A DNA stretch of 64,000 nucleotides from Ereboglobus sp. PH5-10 (lineage in GTDB: Bacteria > Verrucomicrobiota > Verrucomicrobiia > Opitutales > Opitutaceae): positions 62,001-126,000 of the forward strand of contig NZ_JAQFIP010000008.1 of the NCBI RefSeq assembly GCF_029504735.1, read 5' to 3'. Below the pieces are notes generated by a model. It ran no database searches. It saw only the letters and a program-made list of their open reading frames with translations, and was not told where the DNA came from. Position numbers and translations under genes: made by a program. Positions 18,023-27,681 of this stretch are shown here, in pieces. Each line of letters starts with the position of its first letter. Positions within the stretch are counted from its first letter, which is position 1.

Positions 18023-19210
18023 TTATTTTGTCCCCAACGCCGCCTCCACCAACGCAGCGCGATTCAACTTTCCCTGCGCGTTGCGCGGCCACTCATCGAC
18101 CGGCACGTATGACTTCGGCCATTTGTATTTCGCCAGCGAATGCAGCGCCGACTCAACCCGGCGCATATCGAGCCCCGCAACTGACCGCGCCGGATAACAC
18201 GCCACCACACGCTGCCCCCATTTCGGGTCGGGCACGCCAATCACCGCCACGTCGGTGAACACGCCACTCGTGCGCAAAATCTCCATCACCTCGACCGGCA
18301 TCACCTTTTTGCCACCCGTGATTATGACCGCGTCACGCCTGCCAACAATATTCAAACACCTGCGCGCATCCCAATGCGCCAAATCCTCCGTTCGGAAAAT
18401 CTTCCCCTCGCGTGCATCAGGAAAAAATCCGCGAAACAAACTCTCCCCGCTTATCTGAACCAAACCCGTTTGACCGCGCGCCATTTCGAGCCCCGTCCCC
18501 GCGTCAACAATCTCCACGTTCACATGCGGCATCGCGCGCCCGCTGCTGCGGTCATTGGTCTCCAGAAAATCGCTCGCGCCCTGCGCCGTCACCATCGCGC
18601 CCGTCTCCGTCATTCCGTAACTAAGCACGACCGGCAGCTTCGCATGCGCGGCATCCTGCACGAGCTGCGGCCACACCGGTCCGCCCCCGACAAATATGCA
18701 TCGAAACTGATGCAGCCAAAACAACGCCCGCTCGCCTGACACCAGCAGCCGCTGCAACTGAGTGGGCACGAGCGAAACCACCCATCCTCCCGGCAGCTCC
18801 GCCTCGCGCGGATAGTTCCCCCGGTCAATCTCCTTCCAATCCCAGGGTAAATGCTCGCCGCAGGTCGCCGCGCAGCGCACGCGCGACATGAAGCTGCTCA
18901 CATGATGCGCCGGCAAAACATCCACCGCATTCACCCGCGCCATTTCGAAATGTTTGCAAAAACCCGACACCGCCACCGCCAGCGTCCGCTCATCGTGCCG
19001 CGCAAATTTCAGCTCACCACTCGTCCCGCCCGTCGGCAGGCACAGCCAGCCGTGTCCGGGCTGATCCATTGCGTCGGCAATTTTCCCGAATCGCTCAAAC
19101 TGGGCAGTCTCTCTCGCGCCCCATTTCGGATCGCACAAAAAAACAAACCCGCCGCGCCTTACGGCACAGCCCGTTGCCTCCGCCACTCGCATCAATTCAG
19201 CGCGTTCCAT
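18023..19210 (-). CDS. menE: o-Succinylbenzoate-CoA ligase (MenE-like)
   Basis: The 395-residue protein is an ANL-superfamily adenylating enzyme. The ATP motif is LPTGGTSGELKF, the aromatic/adenine motif YGMTETGAMV, the aspartate motif TEDLAHWD, the hinge GRRDAVIITGGKKV, and the catalytic lysine lies in NAQGKLNRAAL. It is short for the family because the N-terminal 60-100 residues are reduced, as in other MenE proteins. MenE activates o-succinylbenzoate with CoA for menaquinone synthesis. The gene follows menC with a 19-base overlap on the same strand, which strongly supports the assignment. Confidence 0.88.
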   Translation of the reverse strand: MERAELMRVAEATGCAVRRGGFVFLCDPKWGARETAQFERFGKIADAMDQPGHGWLCLPTGGTSGELKFARHDERTLAVAVSGFCKHFEMARVNAVDVLPAHHVSSFMSRVRCAATCGEHLPWDWKEIDRGNYPREAELPGGWVVSLVPTQLQRLLVSGERALFWLHQFRCIFVGGGPVWPQLVQDAAHAKLPVVLSYGMTETGAMVTAQGASDFLETNDRSSGRAMPHVNVEIVDAGTGLEMARGQTGLVQISGESLFRGFFPDAREGKIFRTEDLAHWDARRCLNIVGRRDAVIITGGKKVMPVEVMEILRTSGVFTDVAVIGVPDPKWGQRVVACYPARSVAGLDMRRVESALHSLAKYKWPKSYVPVDEWPRNAQGKLNRAALVEAALGTK

Positions 19211-20235
19211 AAAATCTCCGGTTTGAATTGTTCCAACTCCTCCGCGCGCACAAACGGCGCCGCCCGGGGTCCGTCAAAACGCGCGTCCTCAAACAACGGC
19301 CACACGCCGAACCCAAGCGCGCGCGGTTTTTCCGTGTCCGCGAAAAACTCGAACGCCATGTTCAGCGCCGTCTTCGCCCCCACCCCCGTCTCAATCGCCG
19401 ACGAAAACACTGTGCGTTCCTTCGGCAGCCGTTTGAGGGCGCCATCCGCATCACCCAACAACGACGGCTTGACCACAAAAATTCCCGGCCAGTCCATCTC
19501 CAGCCAGCGTCCGACATCCCCCGCGCCAACCACCGACTCATCCAGCGCAATCGGCACCGGATAATCAGTCGCCAGTCCAAGCAGCAAATCCTCGGCTCCG
19601 GCGGCGTCCGCCGCGACAGGTTGCTCGATAAATTCCACCGGATATCCGACACATCGCGACAGCCAGCGTTCCGCGTCGCGCCGACCCCACGCGCCGTTCG
19701 CGTCGAGTCGCAACCGCGCCCCCGCCGGAAGCGCCGCGCACACATCATCGAGCAACGCCAGTTCGTCCGCCATGTCACCCGCGCCCACCTTCCACTTGAA
19801 CGTGCGAAAACCCGCCTCCGCCAACGCCGCGATTTTCCCCAACGCCGCGCGCCCCGCCGGCAACAACGCCGCGACCGGAAGGTAGGGCGAAGCCTCCGGC
19901 TGAGCCGTTGGCAGATGTTTCTCGGGGAAAGACAGCCCGGCTGATAACTTCGCCCTGCCCAGCGCAAACCGCAAACACGGATACCGCGCCGCGTCGATTT
20001 CGCCAATCCGCTCATCACTCGCCCGCGAACCCAGCGTCGCGCACGCATGGGCCGCCTCGGCAACCGTCTCCGTGCCAAACCAAGGGATCGGCGCGCACTC
20101 GCCAAAACCCACTCCGCCGTCCTCGTGCTCAAGCCGCGCAAGCAATCCCTCGCGTCGCGTCCACAAACCGTGCGCCGTGCGCAAAGGCGTGCGAAACGGA
20201 AGCGAATAACGACGGTATGCAAACGTGTAATTCAC
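19192..20235 (-). CDS. menC: o-Succinylbenzoate synthase (MenC)
   Basis: This enolase-superfamily protein dehydrates SHCHC to o-succinylbenzoate. The catalytic lysine pair lies in TFKWKVG. Metal-binding acids lie in LRLDANGAW, EFIEQPV and IALDES, and the second lysine is in VVKPSLLG. The SAIETGVG segment is typical of MenC. I chose the GTG at 20235 (VNYTFAYRRYSLPF) because it aligns with MenC N-termini. An ATG at 20268 would add a CCCG-containing leader overlapping prmA. The gene lies between prmA and menE on the same strand, so the three are probably one transcript. Confidence 0.9.
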   Translation of the reverse strand: MNYTFAYRRYSLPFRTPLRTAHGLWTRREGLLARLEHEDGGVGFGECAPIPWFGTETVAEAAHACATLGSRASDERIGEIDAARYPCLRFALGRAKLSAGLSFPEKHLPTAQPEASPYLPVAALLPAGRAALGKIAALAEAGFRTFKWKVGAGDMADELALLDDVCAALPAGARLRLDANGAWGRRDAERWLSRCVGYPVEFIEQPVAADAAGAEDLLLGLATDYPVPIALDESVVGAGDVGRWLEMDWPGIFVVKPSLLGDADGALKRLPKERTVFSSAIETGVGAKTALNMAFEFFADTEKPRALGFGVWPLFEDARFDGPRAAPFVRAEELEQFKPEILWNALN

Positions 20236-20245
20236 GGCGATTTTA

Positions 20246-21109
20246 TCAAGGCGCCCGCAGCAACACATCCGACCACTCGCCCATGGTGCGGTGCTCGATT
20301 TTCCACTGCGGCACTATTTTCGCATACGCATCGCGCACCTGCTCGTTTTCACTGGCGAGAATCCCGCTCAAAATAAGCACGCCACCGGGAGCAACCGAAT
20401 CAGTCAGCTCCCTCGCAAACTCAATCAGCACATTCGCCAAGATGTTCGCCATCACGATCCCGGCCTTGTGACCCGCGAGCCCCGTGACGAGGTCGCCGGT
20501 AAAAAAATCCACCCGCCCCGCCATGTCGTTGAGCTCCGCGTTCTCGATGCTCACCCGCACGGCATCGGGATCGTTGTCAAATCCGCGCACATTTTCGTAG
20601 CCGAGCTTCGCCGCCGACAGCGCGAGAATCCCAGACCCGCACCCCGCGTCAATCACCCGCGCATCACGATTGAACGGCAACTCGACAAGCCGCTCCACGC
20701 ACAACCGCGTCGTCTCGTGATTCCCCGTGCCAAACGCCATCCCCGGATCGAGCCAGATAACCTCCTCGCCCCCGGGCAGCGTGAACTTGTCGCGTTCCCA
20801 AACCGGAACCCAGTGCAAGCGTCCGAATTTCCACGCCTTGAAGTGCGCCTTGTAGCTGTCGCGCCAGTCGCTGTTGCCCAGCGCGCGCAACCCGGCCTCG
20901 CCAATCGGCGCGCCGCCCAGTTGCGGCCTCAACGCGTCCCATTGCGCGCGCGCCTCGTCGCCACTCTGGAAAATGCCGACAACCCACGCGCGCTTTTCAA
21001 TCACATCCTCAAGCAGGCTCCACCCCTCAATGCCCAACTCGAGCAAAAGATTGTCCGTCTCCTCAACGGAGGCGGGCGTGATCTCGACCTTTATTTCAAA
21101 TAAATCCAT
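20246..21109 (-). CDS. prmA: Ribosomal protein L11 methyltransferase
   Basis: PrmA is an SAM-dependent enzyme that trimethylates ribosomal protein L11. The signature LDPGMAFGTGNHETT is specific to PrmA, followed by the SAM site IDAGCGSGILALSAAKLG, FDNDPDAV and the NPPF-type substrate motif MANILANVL. The N-terminal ferredoxin-like domain is present (FEIKVEITPASVEETDNLLLE). The start at 21109 (MDLFEIK) matches family N-termini better than the ATG at 21145. The length of 287 residues is typical. It is the first gene of a prmA-menC-menE run. Confidence 0.93.
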   Translation of the reverse strand: MDLFEIKVEITPASVEETDNLLLELGIEGWSLLEDVIEKRAWVVGIFQSGDEARAQWDALRPQLGGAPIGEAGLRALGNSDWRDSYKAHFKAWKFGRLHWVPVWERDKFTLPGGEEVIWLDPGMAFGTGNHETTRLCVERLVELPFNRDARVIDAGCGSGILALSAAKLGYENVRGFDNDPDAVRVSIENAELNDMAGRVDFFTGDLVTGLAGHKAGIVMANILANVLIEFARELTDSVAPGGVLILSGILASENEQVRDAYAKIVPQWKIEHRTMGEWSDVLLRAP

Positions 21110-21278
21110 GCCGCACACGACACGCCGGACCTGCATCTTCGGCAAATTGATTTTTCAAAGAATCCGATTTCCCCGTCAGCGCGCAAAGCCGCGCAAAACC
21201 GATCCGCTTGACTTTCATCGCGCAACTCTCGTCCATCGAACTATCAACCACATATTCAATTTCGCCACCACGCAGATC

Positions 21279-21827
21279 ATGCTTCCCACCCTTCACACCA
21301 CGCGCCTCACACTCTCTCCATTCACGCCCGCCGACGCCCCGCTCGTGCAACGCTATGCGGGCGACGCCCGCGTGGCCTCGATGGCTGCGTTTATTCCTCA
21401 TCCGTATCCCGACGGCCTCGCCGGGCAATGGATCGCCTCGCACCTGCCCGATCACCTCGCGCGCACAAGCACCACGCTCGCCATCCGCGCGCGCGATACC
21501 GGCGAGCTGCGCGGAGCCATCGGCCTCAATCTCACACTCGAAAAACGCCTTGGCGAAGTGGGTTACTGGGTCGGCGCGCCCTTTTGGAATCAAGGCATTT
21601 GCACCGAGGCCGCCCGCCGCATCATTCAATATGGTTTCGACGATCTCGGTCTCGAAACAATCCGTGCGCATCATTTCCCCCACAACCCCGCATCCGGACG
21701 CGTCATGAAAAAAGCGGGCATGACACGCATTGGTGTCATCCCGCGCTGCACGCCCAAGGACGGTCAGCTCCTCGACGCCATTCAATGGCAAATCCTCAAA
21801 ACTGATTTTGACACACAAGGAGAATAA
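21279..21827 (+). CDS. GNAT N-acetyltransferase (RimJ/RimL type)
   Basis: The protein starts at the ATG at 21279 (LPTLHTTRLTLSPFTPADA) and is 182 residues long. The opening 'TxRLxLxPxxxxDA' and the blocks EVGYWVGAPFWNQGICTEAA, LGLETIRAHHFPHNPASGRV and MKKAGM are characteristic of the RimJ/RimL acetyltransferase_3 family. Those enzymes acetylate N-terminal or small-molecule amines with acetyl-CoA. The longer open frame to 20874 runs antisense through prmA and is not coding there. The substrate is unknown. Confidence 0.9.
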   Translation: MLPTLHTTRLTLSPFTPADAPLVQRYAGDARVASMAAFIPHPYPDGLAGQWIASHLPDHLARTSTTLAIRARDTGELRGAIGLNLTLEKRLGEVGYWVGAPFWNQGICTEAARRIIQYGFDDLGLETIRAHHFPHNPASGRVMKKAGMTRIGVIPRCTPKDGQLLDAIQWQILKTDFDTQGE

Positions 21828-21867
21828 ACCACCCGCCCCACGCGATATTCCAACACAAATCGGCAAC

Positions 21868-24144
21868 TTAGGGCTTCTCGCACGCGACCATCTGCAAATC
21901 CGAGCATTCGGACACGTCCGCGGTAATCGTGAAATCGGCTTTGTATGATTTCATCTTCCCCGTAATAATATCCTCGACCTCGTCGCCCGTAATTTTCATC
22001 GGAAGCTCGACCGTCAAAGTATAATGCCCGAAAGGCATGTTTCTGAAGAAAACTCTATCACCGCGTATTGAAACCTCGCCCGTCTTTCCAGAATCCATCT
22101 TCCAATATCCCTTATAGTATAATGGCTTATGGGTTTCGTTGTCGGGAAAACGTAGCCTCATGATTGCATCCACACGAGGCGCTAGTGTGGCTGCGTGGCG
22201 AGATTTTGCGAAATGAACAACAGCTGATTCCTCTTCTCCAAATTCACCAATATTGATGGAGATATTATACCTTCCAAGGGCGACGGACGGAAAGACAACC
22301 GACTCGGACAAGCGGATGATACCTATGGCGCGATCTCTGCTTCCTTCCATTCTTTCATCATCAGACATCCACACAAAACACGCATATATCGGGACTTTAT
22401 AGTCAGCTATTGGGTGGGTTAAATTAAAATCAAATATCATCGGGGCGCTCTGGATGTCCACGGAAACGATCTCTGATGTTTGCAATCTAGCGACCGGAGC
22501 CTCCGCAAAAAAAACCGGCACCTCCGGCAACGCCTCGCCTCCGTATCTGGAAAACACGAGTCTCCCGCCGCTTCCTGTCGCGCGCAAAATAAAATCTCGG
22601 TCTAGCTTCAAAATACCGTTCTCATTTGTTGAGCCTTTCCGAGTCGCTACTTCGCGGCGATTCCCTTTGAAAACATACAGTGCCGACCTGACTTCCGTGT
22701 TGGCCAGAGGCTTCCCGTTTATGGAAATCTTATAATAAACCGGCCCCGGTTTTTTTGGCACAACCGGTTCGTAACCGGTAATGCCCTTGATTGCCGTCAC
22801 AGCCTCGTCGCACACTGTTTTTGATGGATGCGTTCTTATCACCGCCCGCAAGGGATCGACTATCAGCGGAGACTTGGTTTGGGCCAGACGTTTGATGACC
22901 TCCCTGCACTTTTCCGGGTTCGATTCGGGCGCGAGAAGTGTTGTCATGAACCGTATGATGTCATCGCGCAGCCCATGCGAAATTTCCATGCGGCCACCAT
23001 ACCCATAGGGTCGTTTGCGGTTTTTTGCGTCACCCGAAGCATCAACCAATGCAGAAAGGAAATCCAGTTCATAGGATGACAACAGATCATTGTCGCGCAT
23101 CTTTTCAGCCTCTTTCAGTGCCACGCGTATCGAAGGTTCATCACCCGCTCCCACAAGCAGCCTTAGCGCATAAGGGTTAAACCTTCTTTCGGGACTGATC
23201 CTCGCGTCAACATACGCGCCGCGGCAAAAAGTTTGATAATCAATGCCGCATAATTCGACAAGTCGCTGAAACATTGGCACCCTCTCGGGAGAAAACCAGA
23301 GCGTGCTATAGTTGTCACTGAGCACTGAGGCGATCGCCAGATCATATCGCTCCTCCATAAGCAAAGCGATGAGCAACGCCTGCCGCTTGGCCTCAAAAAA
23401 TCCGAATGCATTGGTGCCACAATCGGCCATCCACTCCCATAGAAAAATCTTCTCGGCACTGACCGCGCGTTTCCCTGAGATCATATCCTCCACCATCTGC
23501 CAAAACTGGTCTCCCCTATAGGTGTATGACAGACGCCTGTTGTCGGCGACATAGCCATGGTTTTTCGCAAACACAGAATCATTCCACGGCTGCATAATCC
23601 GCCTGTATGTTTTCCATGCCTCAAGCTCATCCCTTGAAAGATGCGATGCCATCTTCTCGATTTTGTCATCATTGCTTTCAATTACGATTGGTGGCGGGCG
23701 AATTTTCTCAAGCTGAGCCAATTTCCAACGAAGCCAGAAGGACGTGAAATCCTTCATGTAAACTTTCTTGAGATAAGATAGCGGATTGTTGACAAACAAC
23801 TCCCGCAACACGGGGAAGTCTTCCGGTGCGCCATGTCTACAAGCTTGGCCAAAAACAGTTCCGAAACAGGAATCCAACGACTTGTCCGTTTCACGAATCA
23901 AAATTATGCGCTGGCATATTTTCAGAAGATCACCCGCGTTGTTTTTGGGATAAGTGGAGGCGAAATCCTTCCACTCAACGGCCTTCAACGCCATCGCAAA
24001 TTCCTCGTCGGTTCCGGCGGACAATACCGCCGTCAAAACATCCGGAGCATCAGCATGGACGCTTGGATTCTTTTGAGCCGCAACAACGATCAGCCACAGG
24101 ATTCCGCAGCCCATCATTGCATACAGGAGCGACTTCAATTTCAT
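21868..24144 (-). CDS. Large secreted protein of unknown function
   Basis: From ATG 24144 (MKLKSLLYAMMGCGILWLIV) the protein has a hydrophobic N-terminal segment and about 758 residues. I do not recognise its family. The first 450 residues look mainly helical, with many charged and aromatic residues. The C-terminal 300 residues look beta-rich with three possible Ig/carboxypeptidase-regulatory-like modules (YYKISINGKPLANTEVRSAL near 490, then others near 600 and 690). This suggests a periplasmic or surface protein. Its base composition is clearly less GC-rich than its neighbours, as in the genes at 859-1809 and 39973-41328. An upstream ATG at 24183 would add 13 residues but overlaps no useful signal. 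Confidence 0.6.
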   Translation of the reverse strand: MKLKSLLYAMMGCGILWLIVVAAQKNPSVHADAPDVLTAVLSAGTDEEFAMALKAVEWKDFASTYPKNNAGDLLKICQRIILIRETDKSLDSCFGTVFGQACRHGAPEDFPVLRELFVNNPLSYLKKVYMKDFTSFWLRWKLAQLEKIRPPPIVIESNDDKIEKMASHLSRDELEAWKTYRRIMQPWNDSVFAKNHGYVADNRRLSYTYRGDQFWQMVEDMISGKRAVSAEKIFLWEWMADCGTNAFGFFEAKRQALLIALLMEERYDLAIASVLSDNYSTLWFSPERVPMFQRLVELCGIDYQTFCRGAYVDARISPERRFNPYALRLLVGAGDEPSIRVALKEAEKMRDNDLLSSYELDFLSALVDASGDAKNRKRPYGYGGRMEISHGLRDDIIRFMTTLLAPESNPEKCREVIKRLAQTKSPLIVDPLRAVIRTHPSKTVCDEAVTAIKGITGYEPVVPKKPGPVYYKISINGKPLANTEVRSALYVFKGNRREVATRKGSTNENGILKLDRDFILRATGSGGRLVFSRYGGEALPEVPVFFAEAPVARLQTSEIVSVDIQSAPMIFDFNLTHPIADYKVPIYACFVWMSDDERMEGSRDRAIGIIRLSESVVFPSVALGRYNISINIGEFGEEESAVVHFAKSRHAATLAPRVDAIMRLRFPDNETHKPLYYKGYWKMDSGKTGEVSIRGDRVFFRNMPFGHYTLTVELPMKITGDEVEDIITGKMKSYKADFTITADVSECSDLQMVACEKP

Positions 24145-24204
24145 ATTTTCAAGCAACCAGCGCACCAGAAGCCTCGCAAGCACAATGACATTGCACCTCA
24201 GCTC

Positions 24205-26877
24205 CTAGACGCCTTGCCCCAGCCAATTCTTCAGTTCCTCGTCATTCGCAATCCGCAGGGACGCGCGGTATTCGGGCGCGAGAAGATCGTGAAAACTTTT
24301 GTCGGCAAAGCGGCGGCAATGGAGAAGAACCTTGGCACGCTGTCCCGGGGCGCGAACCAGGCGGCCCAGGGCTTGATTCACTTTTTGAATGCCGGGGATT
24401 TGATAAACACGGCGCGCGGCCTCGTCGCGTCCGAGATTTGCATAGGCCGCGAGACGCGCGCGCTGGATCGGGTTCACCTCGGGGAGCGCGGGGCCGACGA
24501 CCATCGCGTGCGAGATGCGGCCGCCGAGCAGGTCGATGCCCTCGGCGAAGCTGCTGCCAAGAACAAGAAGCACCACGCCGGGCGCTGATAGGGATTGCCC
24601 CAGCCATGCGTTTTGCGCGGCAAGATCAGGGAGCTTGGGTTGCATCGAAATGCGAATCGCTGGATGCATGTCGGCAAGCTCGCGTTGGATGGTTTCGGCA
24701 TAAGCGTAGCTGGGAAAAAACACAGCCACGTTGCCGCCCGACGCCGAGGCGAGCGAGGCGATGGTGGATGCGGTGGTTTCGGAAAACTGCGCGCGTTGCT
24801 GGTAGGTGGTGTTGACGCGGGTGTCGATGGCAACGTCGTAGGCGTCATCGCGCCAAGGCGTGGCGGCGCGGACATAATGCGGCACGACGGTTGCGCGGGC
24901 TTCGTCGAGCGCGAGCAGATCCGCGGCGGAGGTGAGCTTGGCGAATAGTTTTTTTGTGTCGCGCTTGGTCAGCGCGCCAAGCTTATCGAGCTTGGGAGAA
25001 GAGGATGCCGGGCCGGGCTCCGGTGTTTCCGGCGAATCCAGTCCGCATGCGGCGGTGAAGTTTTCGACAGGAGTGAGTGTCGCCGAGGCGAGGATGGCGC
25101 CGCCAAATTCGGCGATGGCCGGACCGATAGCGTCTGCTGCGTCAAGGCAGGTGATTACGAGGAGCGCGTTTTGCGGGCTCCACCAAAGACGGGGAAGGTC
25201 GAGCGACGCGAGATCGGCGGCAAGCTCGGGAATCGACCAGAGCGTCTCGCTGATCCCGGCGGGCATTTGCGCGTAATCGAGCGGCGTGGCGGTGATTTGA
25301 CCGGCAAGAGTGTCGATGAGTTCGCGAGCGTCGTCCTCGGTCGCGAGCGTGTGCGCGCCGTTTGCCTTGAGCGTGGAGAGAAAGTGGACCCAATGACTCC
25401 ACGCATTGGAAAGCGCCGAGGGAACCCGGACCATGTTGAACCAACTGCCGACCGCGCGCGCATCGTCCGCGTAAAATGCATGGCTGAAAACATCGGCAAC
25501 GCGCGACGGGAGATTGTGAGCCTCGTCAACGACGAGCAGCGTGCGCTCCGGATCGTAGCCGGGCTGCCCGGTAAAAATGCCGCGATTGGCCGGCGAAAAA
25601 ATGTAATTGTAATCGCCGATCCACACGTCGTTGAACGGAAGCGCGGCGCGGGAAATTTCGTAGGGACAAATGCGCGCGTCGGCACCCGCGGCGCGAAGCG
25701 TGGCGATGTCGCGCGGATGATCTTCGACAAGATAAAAGCGCGACAGCCCGCTCTTCGGCCAGCGAGTTTCGAGATCGTTGAGATAGGCGCAGGTGTCGCG
25801 CGTGCAGTTGTAAGCGGTGTTGATGCAATGCTCGCGCTTGGGGCGCATGAGCCAGGCGGTGACGGGCGTGGCACGGGCCGCCAGCTCGCCGGGGCGGGGA
25901 TCGTGCGGCACAGGCATCCCGTCCGTGGAATCGGCGGCGACGGGGATTGCGCACGCGGGAGCCACTGAGGGTTGCGATTCGATTTGGTGAAACGAACCCT
26001 CCGGATGAGTCGCGTCGATAAACAGCTCACCCGGAGGGTTCGCCCTACCCTGGTCTGCCATATCCGCGAGAGTGCGCGTAACCTGGAGTTGTCCGGTGGC
26101 TTTGCTCGTGAGGTAAATGAGTCGGTCAAAACGGCCCTCGCGCATGTGCGAAAGCGCGAGTTCGAGGAGAATGCCGGTTTTGCCGAATCCAGTGGGCGCC
26201 TCGAAGAGAACAACCGGGTGTTCGGCAAGCGCGTCGGCAAGATCGCGCCCGGTCGTCTCCTGTCCGGGCCGGAGCGTGGCGAACGGCGAACGATAACGAA
26301 GACTGCGAAGACGCTCGCGGGCGCGAAGGCGAAGGTTGAGAAACTCGGTGACTCGCTCGAGTTGCGCGCGAAAAAGCGTGTCGTCGATTGCGGTGAGCGT
26401 GATCGTCTGGGCGAGTCCGCTGGCAACTTCGACGAAATGGAGCTCGGCGCGGATGCGCGGGGATTGATTGCCGGTGTCCGCAAGGCGACGCAACTCCGCG
26501 TAAGTGGCGAGCTGGACAAAGTAAGCGGGATACTCGGCGCGCAGCTCGGATTCGTCAGCGGGAATGGGACGCGTGACGGTTTTGATCTCGCGAAGGATGA
26601 GCGGCGTATTTTCGGTCGCGGGAATGAGCTGGTCGATACGACCGGTGAGCGTGAGTATCCAGCCGCGATGAACAATTTTCCCGGTGATGGGGATTTCGAA
26701 TTGCGCGGCGGAGTTCTCGGATGCGATTTGCGCGCGGAGCTGGTTATGCCAGTGGGTGCCGAGTTGCGCGCGCCAGAGTCCGCTTGGCGCGCCGGACGCA
26801 TCGCGCGGCCCGAGGGTGAAATCTGAAAGTTCACCCACGCTCAAGCTGGCGGTGCGTTGTTCGAGATCGAAATCCAT
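24205..26877 (-). CDS. PD-(D/E)XK nuclease fused to DinG/XPD-type Fe-S helicase
   Basis: The 890-residue protein has two parts. Residues 35-150 match a RecB/Cas4-like nuclease: LGTHWH (motif I), GRID with Asp82, REIKT with Glu97 and Lys99, and Q122xxxY126. Residues 220-890 match a superfamily 2 DinG/XPD helicase. Walker A is EAPTGFGKTG (226-235). Four cysteines (351, 358, 363, 404) fit the Fe-S cluster. The DEAH box is at 451-454, and motif VI is QALGRLVRAPGQRAKVLL. Such enzymes unwind 5'-3' DNA; the nuclease would process the unwound strand. This indicates DNA repair or defence. The gene stands alone, with the unknown gene at 21868 downstream and a terminator upstream. Confidence 0.85.
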   Translation of the reverse strand: MDFDLEQRTASLSVGELSDFTLGPRDASGAPSGLWRAQLGTHWHNQLRAQIASENSAAQFEIPITGKIVHRGWILTLTGRIDQLIPATENTPLILREIKTVTRPIPADESELRAEYPAYFVQLATYAELRRLADTGNQSPRIRAELHFVEVASGLAQTITLTAIDDTLFRAQLERVTEFLNLRLRARERLRSLRYRSPFATLRPGQETTGRDLADALAEHPVVLFEAPTGFGKTGILLELALSHMREGRFDRLIYLTSKATGQLQVTRTLADMADQGRANPPGELFIDATHPEGSFHQIESQPSVAPACAIPVAADSTDGMPVPHDPRPGELAARATPVTAWLMRPKREHCINTAYNCTRDTCAYLNDLETRWPKSGLSRFYLVEDHPRDIATLRAAGADARICPYEISRAALPFNDVWIGDYNYIFSPANRGIFTGQPGYDPERTLLVVDEAHNLPSRVADVFSHAFYADDARAVGSWFNMVRVPSALSNAWSHWVHFLSTLKANGAHTLATEDDARELIDTLAGQITATPLDYAQMPAGISETLWSIPELAADLASLDLPRLWWSPQNALLVITCLDAADAIGPAIAEFGGAILASATLTPVENFTAACGLDSPETPEPGPASSSPKLDKLGALTKRDTKKLFAKLTSAADLLALDEARATVVPHYVRAATPWRDDAYDVAIDTRVNTTYQQRAQFSETTASTIASLASASGGNVAVFFPSYAYAETIQRELADMHPAIRISMQPKLPDLAAQNAWLGQSLSAPGVVLLVLGSSFAEGIDLLGGRISHAMVVGPALPEVNPIQRARLAAYANLGRDEAARRVYQIPGIQKVNQALGRLVRAPGQRAKVLLHCRRFADKSFHDLLAPEYRASLRIANDEELKNWLGQGV

Positions 26878-26948
26878 CGGAGAAATGCGGAACTCGAAAT
26901 GCCGAATGCGGAACGACGGTCACGCAAGCGTGTTTTCAAAAAAGAAAA

Positions 26949-26973
26949 AAGCAGACCGTAATTCGGTCTGCTT
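26949..26973 (-). terminator. Rho-independent terminator of eda
   Basis: A perfect 10-bp stem (AAGCAGACCG / CGGTCTGCTT) encloses loop TAATT. Read on the minus strand it is followed directly by a T-rich tract (TTTTTTCTTTTTT), and it lies about 70 bases after the eda stop codon. It isolates eda from the helicase gene. Confidence 0.85.
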
Positions 26974-27042
26974 GAAAAAGCGCAAAAATGCGCGAGGCGT
27001 GTTTGAATAAGGGGACAACGCGGCAGGATGCCAATTCCACAC

Positions 27043-27681
27043 TTATTTGATTGCCGCCACGGCGTCGGCGAAGGCCTTGGCCTTGGCGGTGATTGTCGCC
27101 CAGTCTTTTTCCTTAAACGCCTTGGCCTGGACGAGCGAGCTGCCCGCGGCGGTGGCGGTGGCGCCGGCCTTGATGAAGTCGGCCACGTTGTTCTCGTTGA
27201 CGCCGCCGGTGGGCACGAAGTCGATTTGCGGGAAGGGCGCCTTGACCGACTTGATGTAGTTCGGGCCGAAGAATTCGGCGGGGAAAATCTTCACCGCGTC
27301 GGCGCCGGATTCCCATGCGCGAAGAATTTCGGTGGGCGTGAACGCGCCGCTGAAAACCGGCACGCTGTAACGGCGGCAGAGTTCGTTGACCGCGGGAAGC
27401 GTGGCGGGCGTGACGATGAACTTCGCGCCGGCAAGGATGCCCGCGCGCGCGGTTTCGGTGTCGAGCACGGTGCCGAGGCCGAAGATAAAATCGGGCAGCT
27501 CGGCGGTCGCCTTTTCGAGCAGGCGGATCGCGCCGGGCGTGGTCATGGTGAGCTCGATGCTCGTGAGCCCGCCCGCGGCGAGCGCGCGCGCGCAGTCGAT
27601 GAGTCCGTCGGGACTGTCGGCGCGAATGAGGCCGATCACTTTGTCGGCTTTGATTTTTGAGAGGATGGCGTCTTTTTTCAT
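27043..27681 (-). CDS. eda: KDPG/KHG aldolase
   Basis: The 212-residue class I aldolase splits 2-keto-3-deoxy-6-phosphogluconate (and 4-hydroxy-2-oxoglutarate) to pyruvate plus an aldehyde. It is the last step of the Entner-Doudoroff and galacturonate routes. Key sites are GLIRADS, SIELTMTTPGA (general-base Glu), FGLGTVLD, AGAKFIVTPA (Schiff-base Lys), VKIFPAEFFG and PTGGVN. In a pectin degrader it could take galacturonate-derived KDPG, but it lies 19 kb from the rhamnogalacturonan locus. A PfkB kinase occurs at 33922 and may or may not be the KDG kinase. The gene is monocistronic, ending in a terminator. Confidence 0.92.
   Translation of the reverse strand: MKKDAILSKIKADKVIGLIRADSPDGLIDCARALAAGGLTSIELTMTTPGAIRLLEKATAELPDFIFGLGTVLDTETARAGILAGAKFIVTPATLPAVNELCRRYSVPVFSGAFTPTEILRAWESGADAVKIFPAEFFGPNYIKSVKAPFPQIDFVPTGGVNENNVADFIKAGATATAAGSSLVQAKAFKEKDWATITAKAKAFADAVAAIK

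Noticed and set aside
24205-26877. CRISPR-associated Cas4 or a cas locus
   Set aside because: The nuclease part lacks the Cas4 cysteines, and no repeat-spacer array or other cas gene was found in the window.
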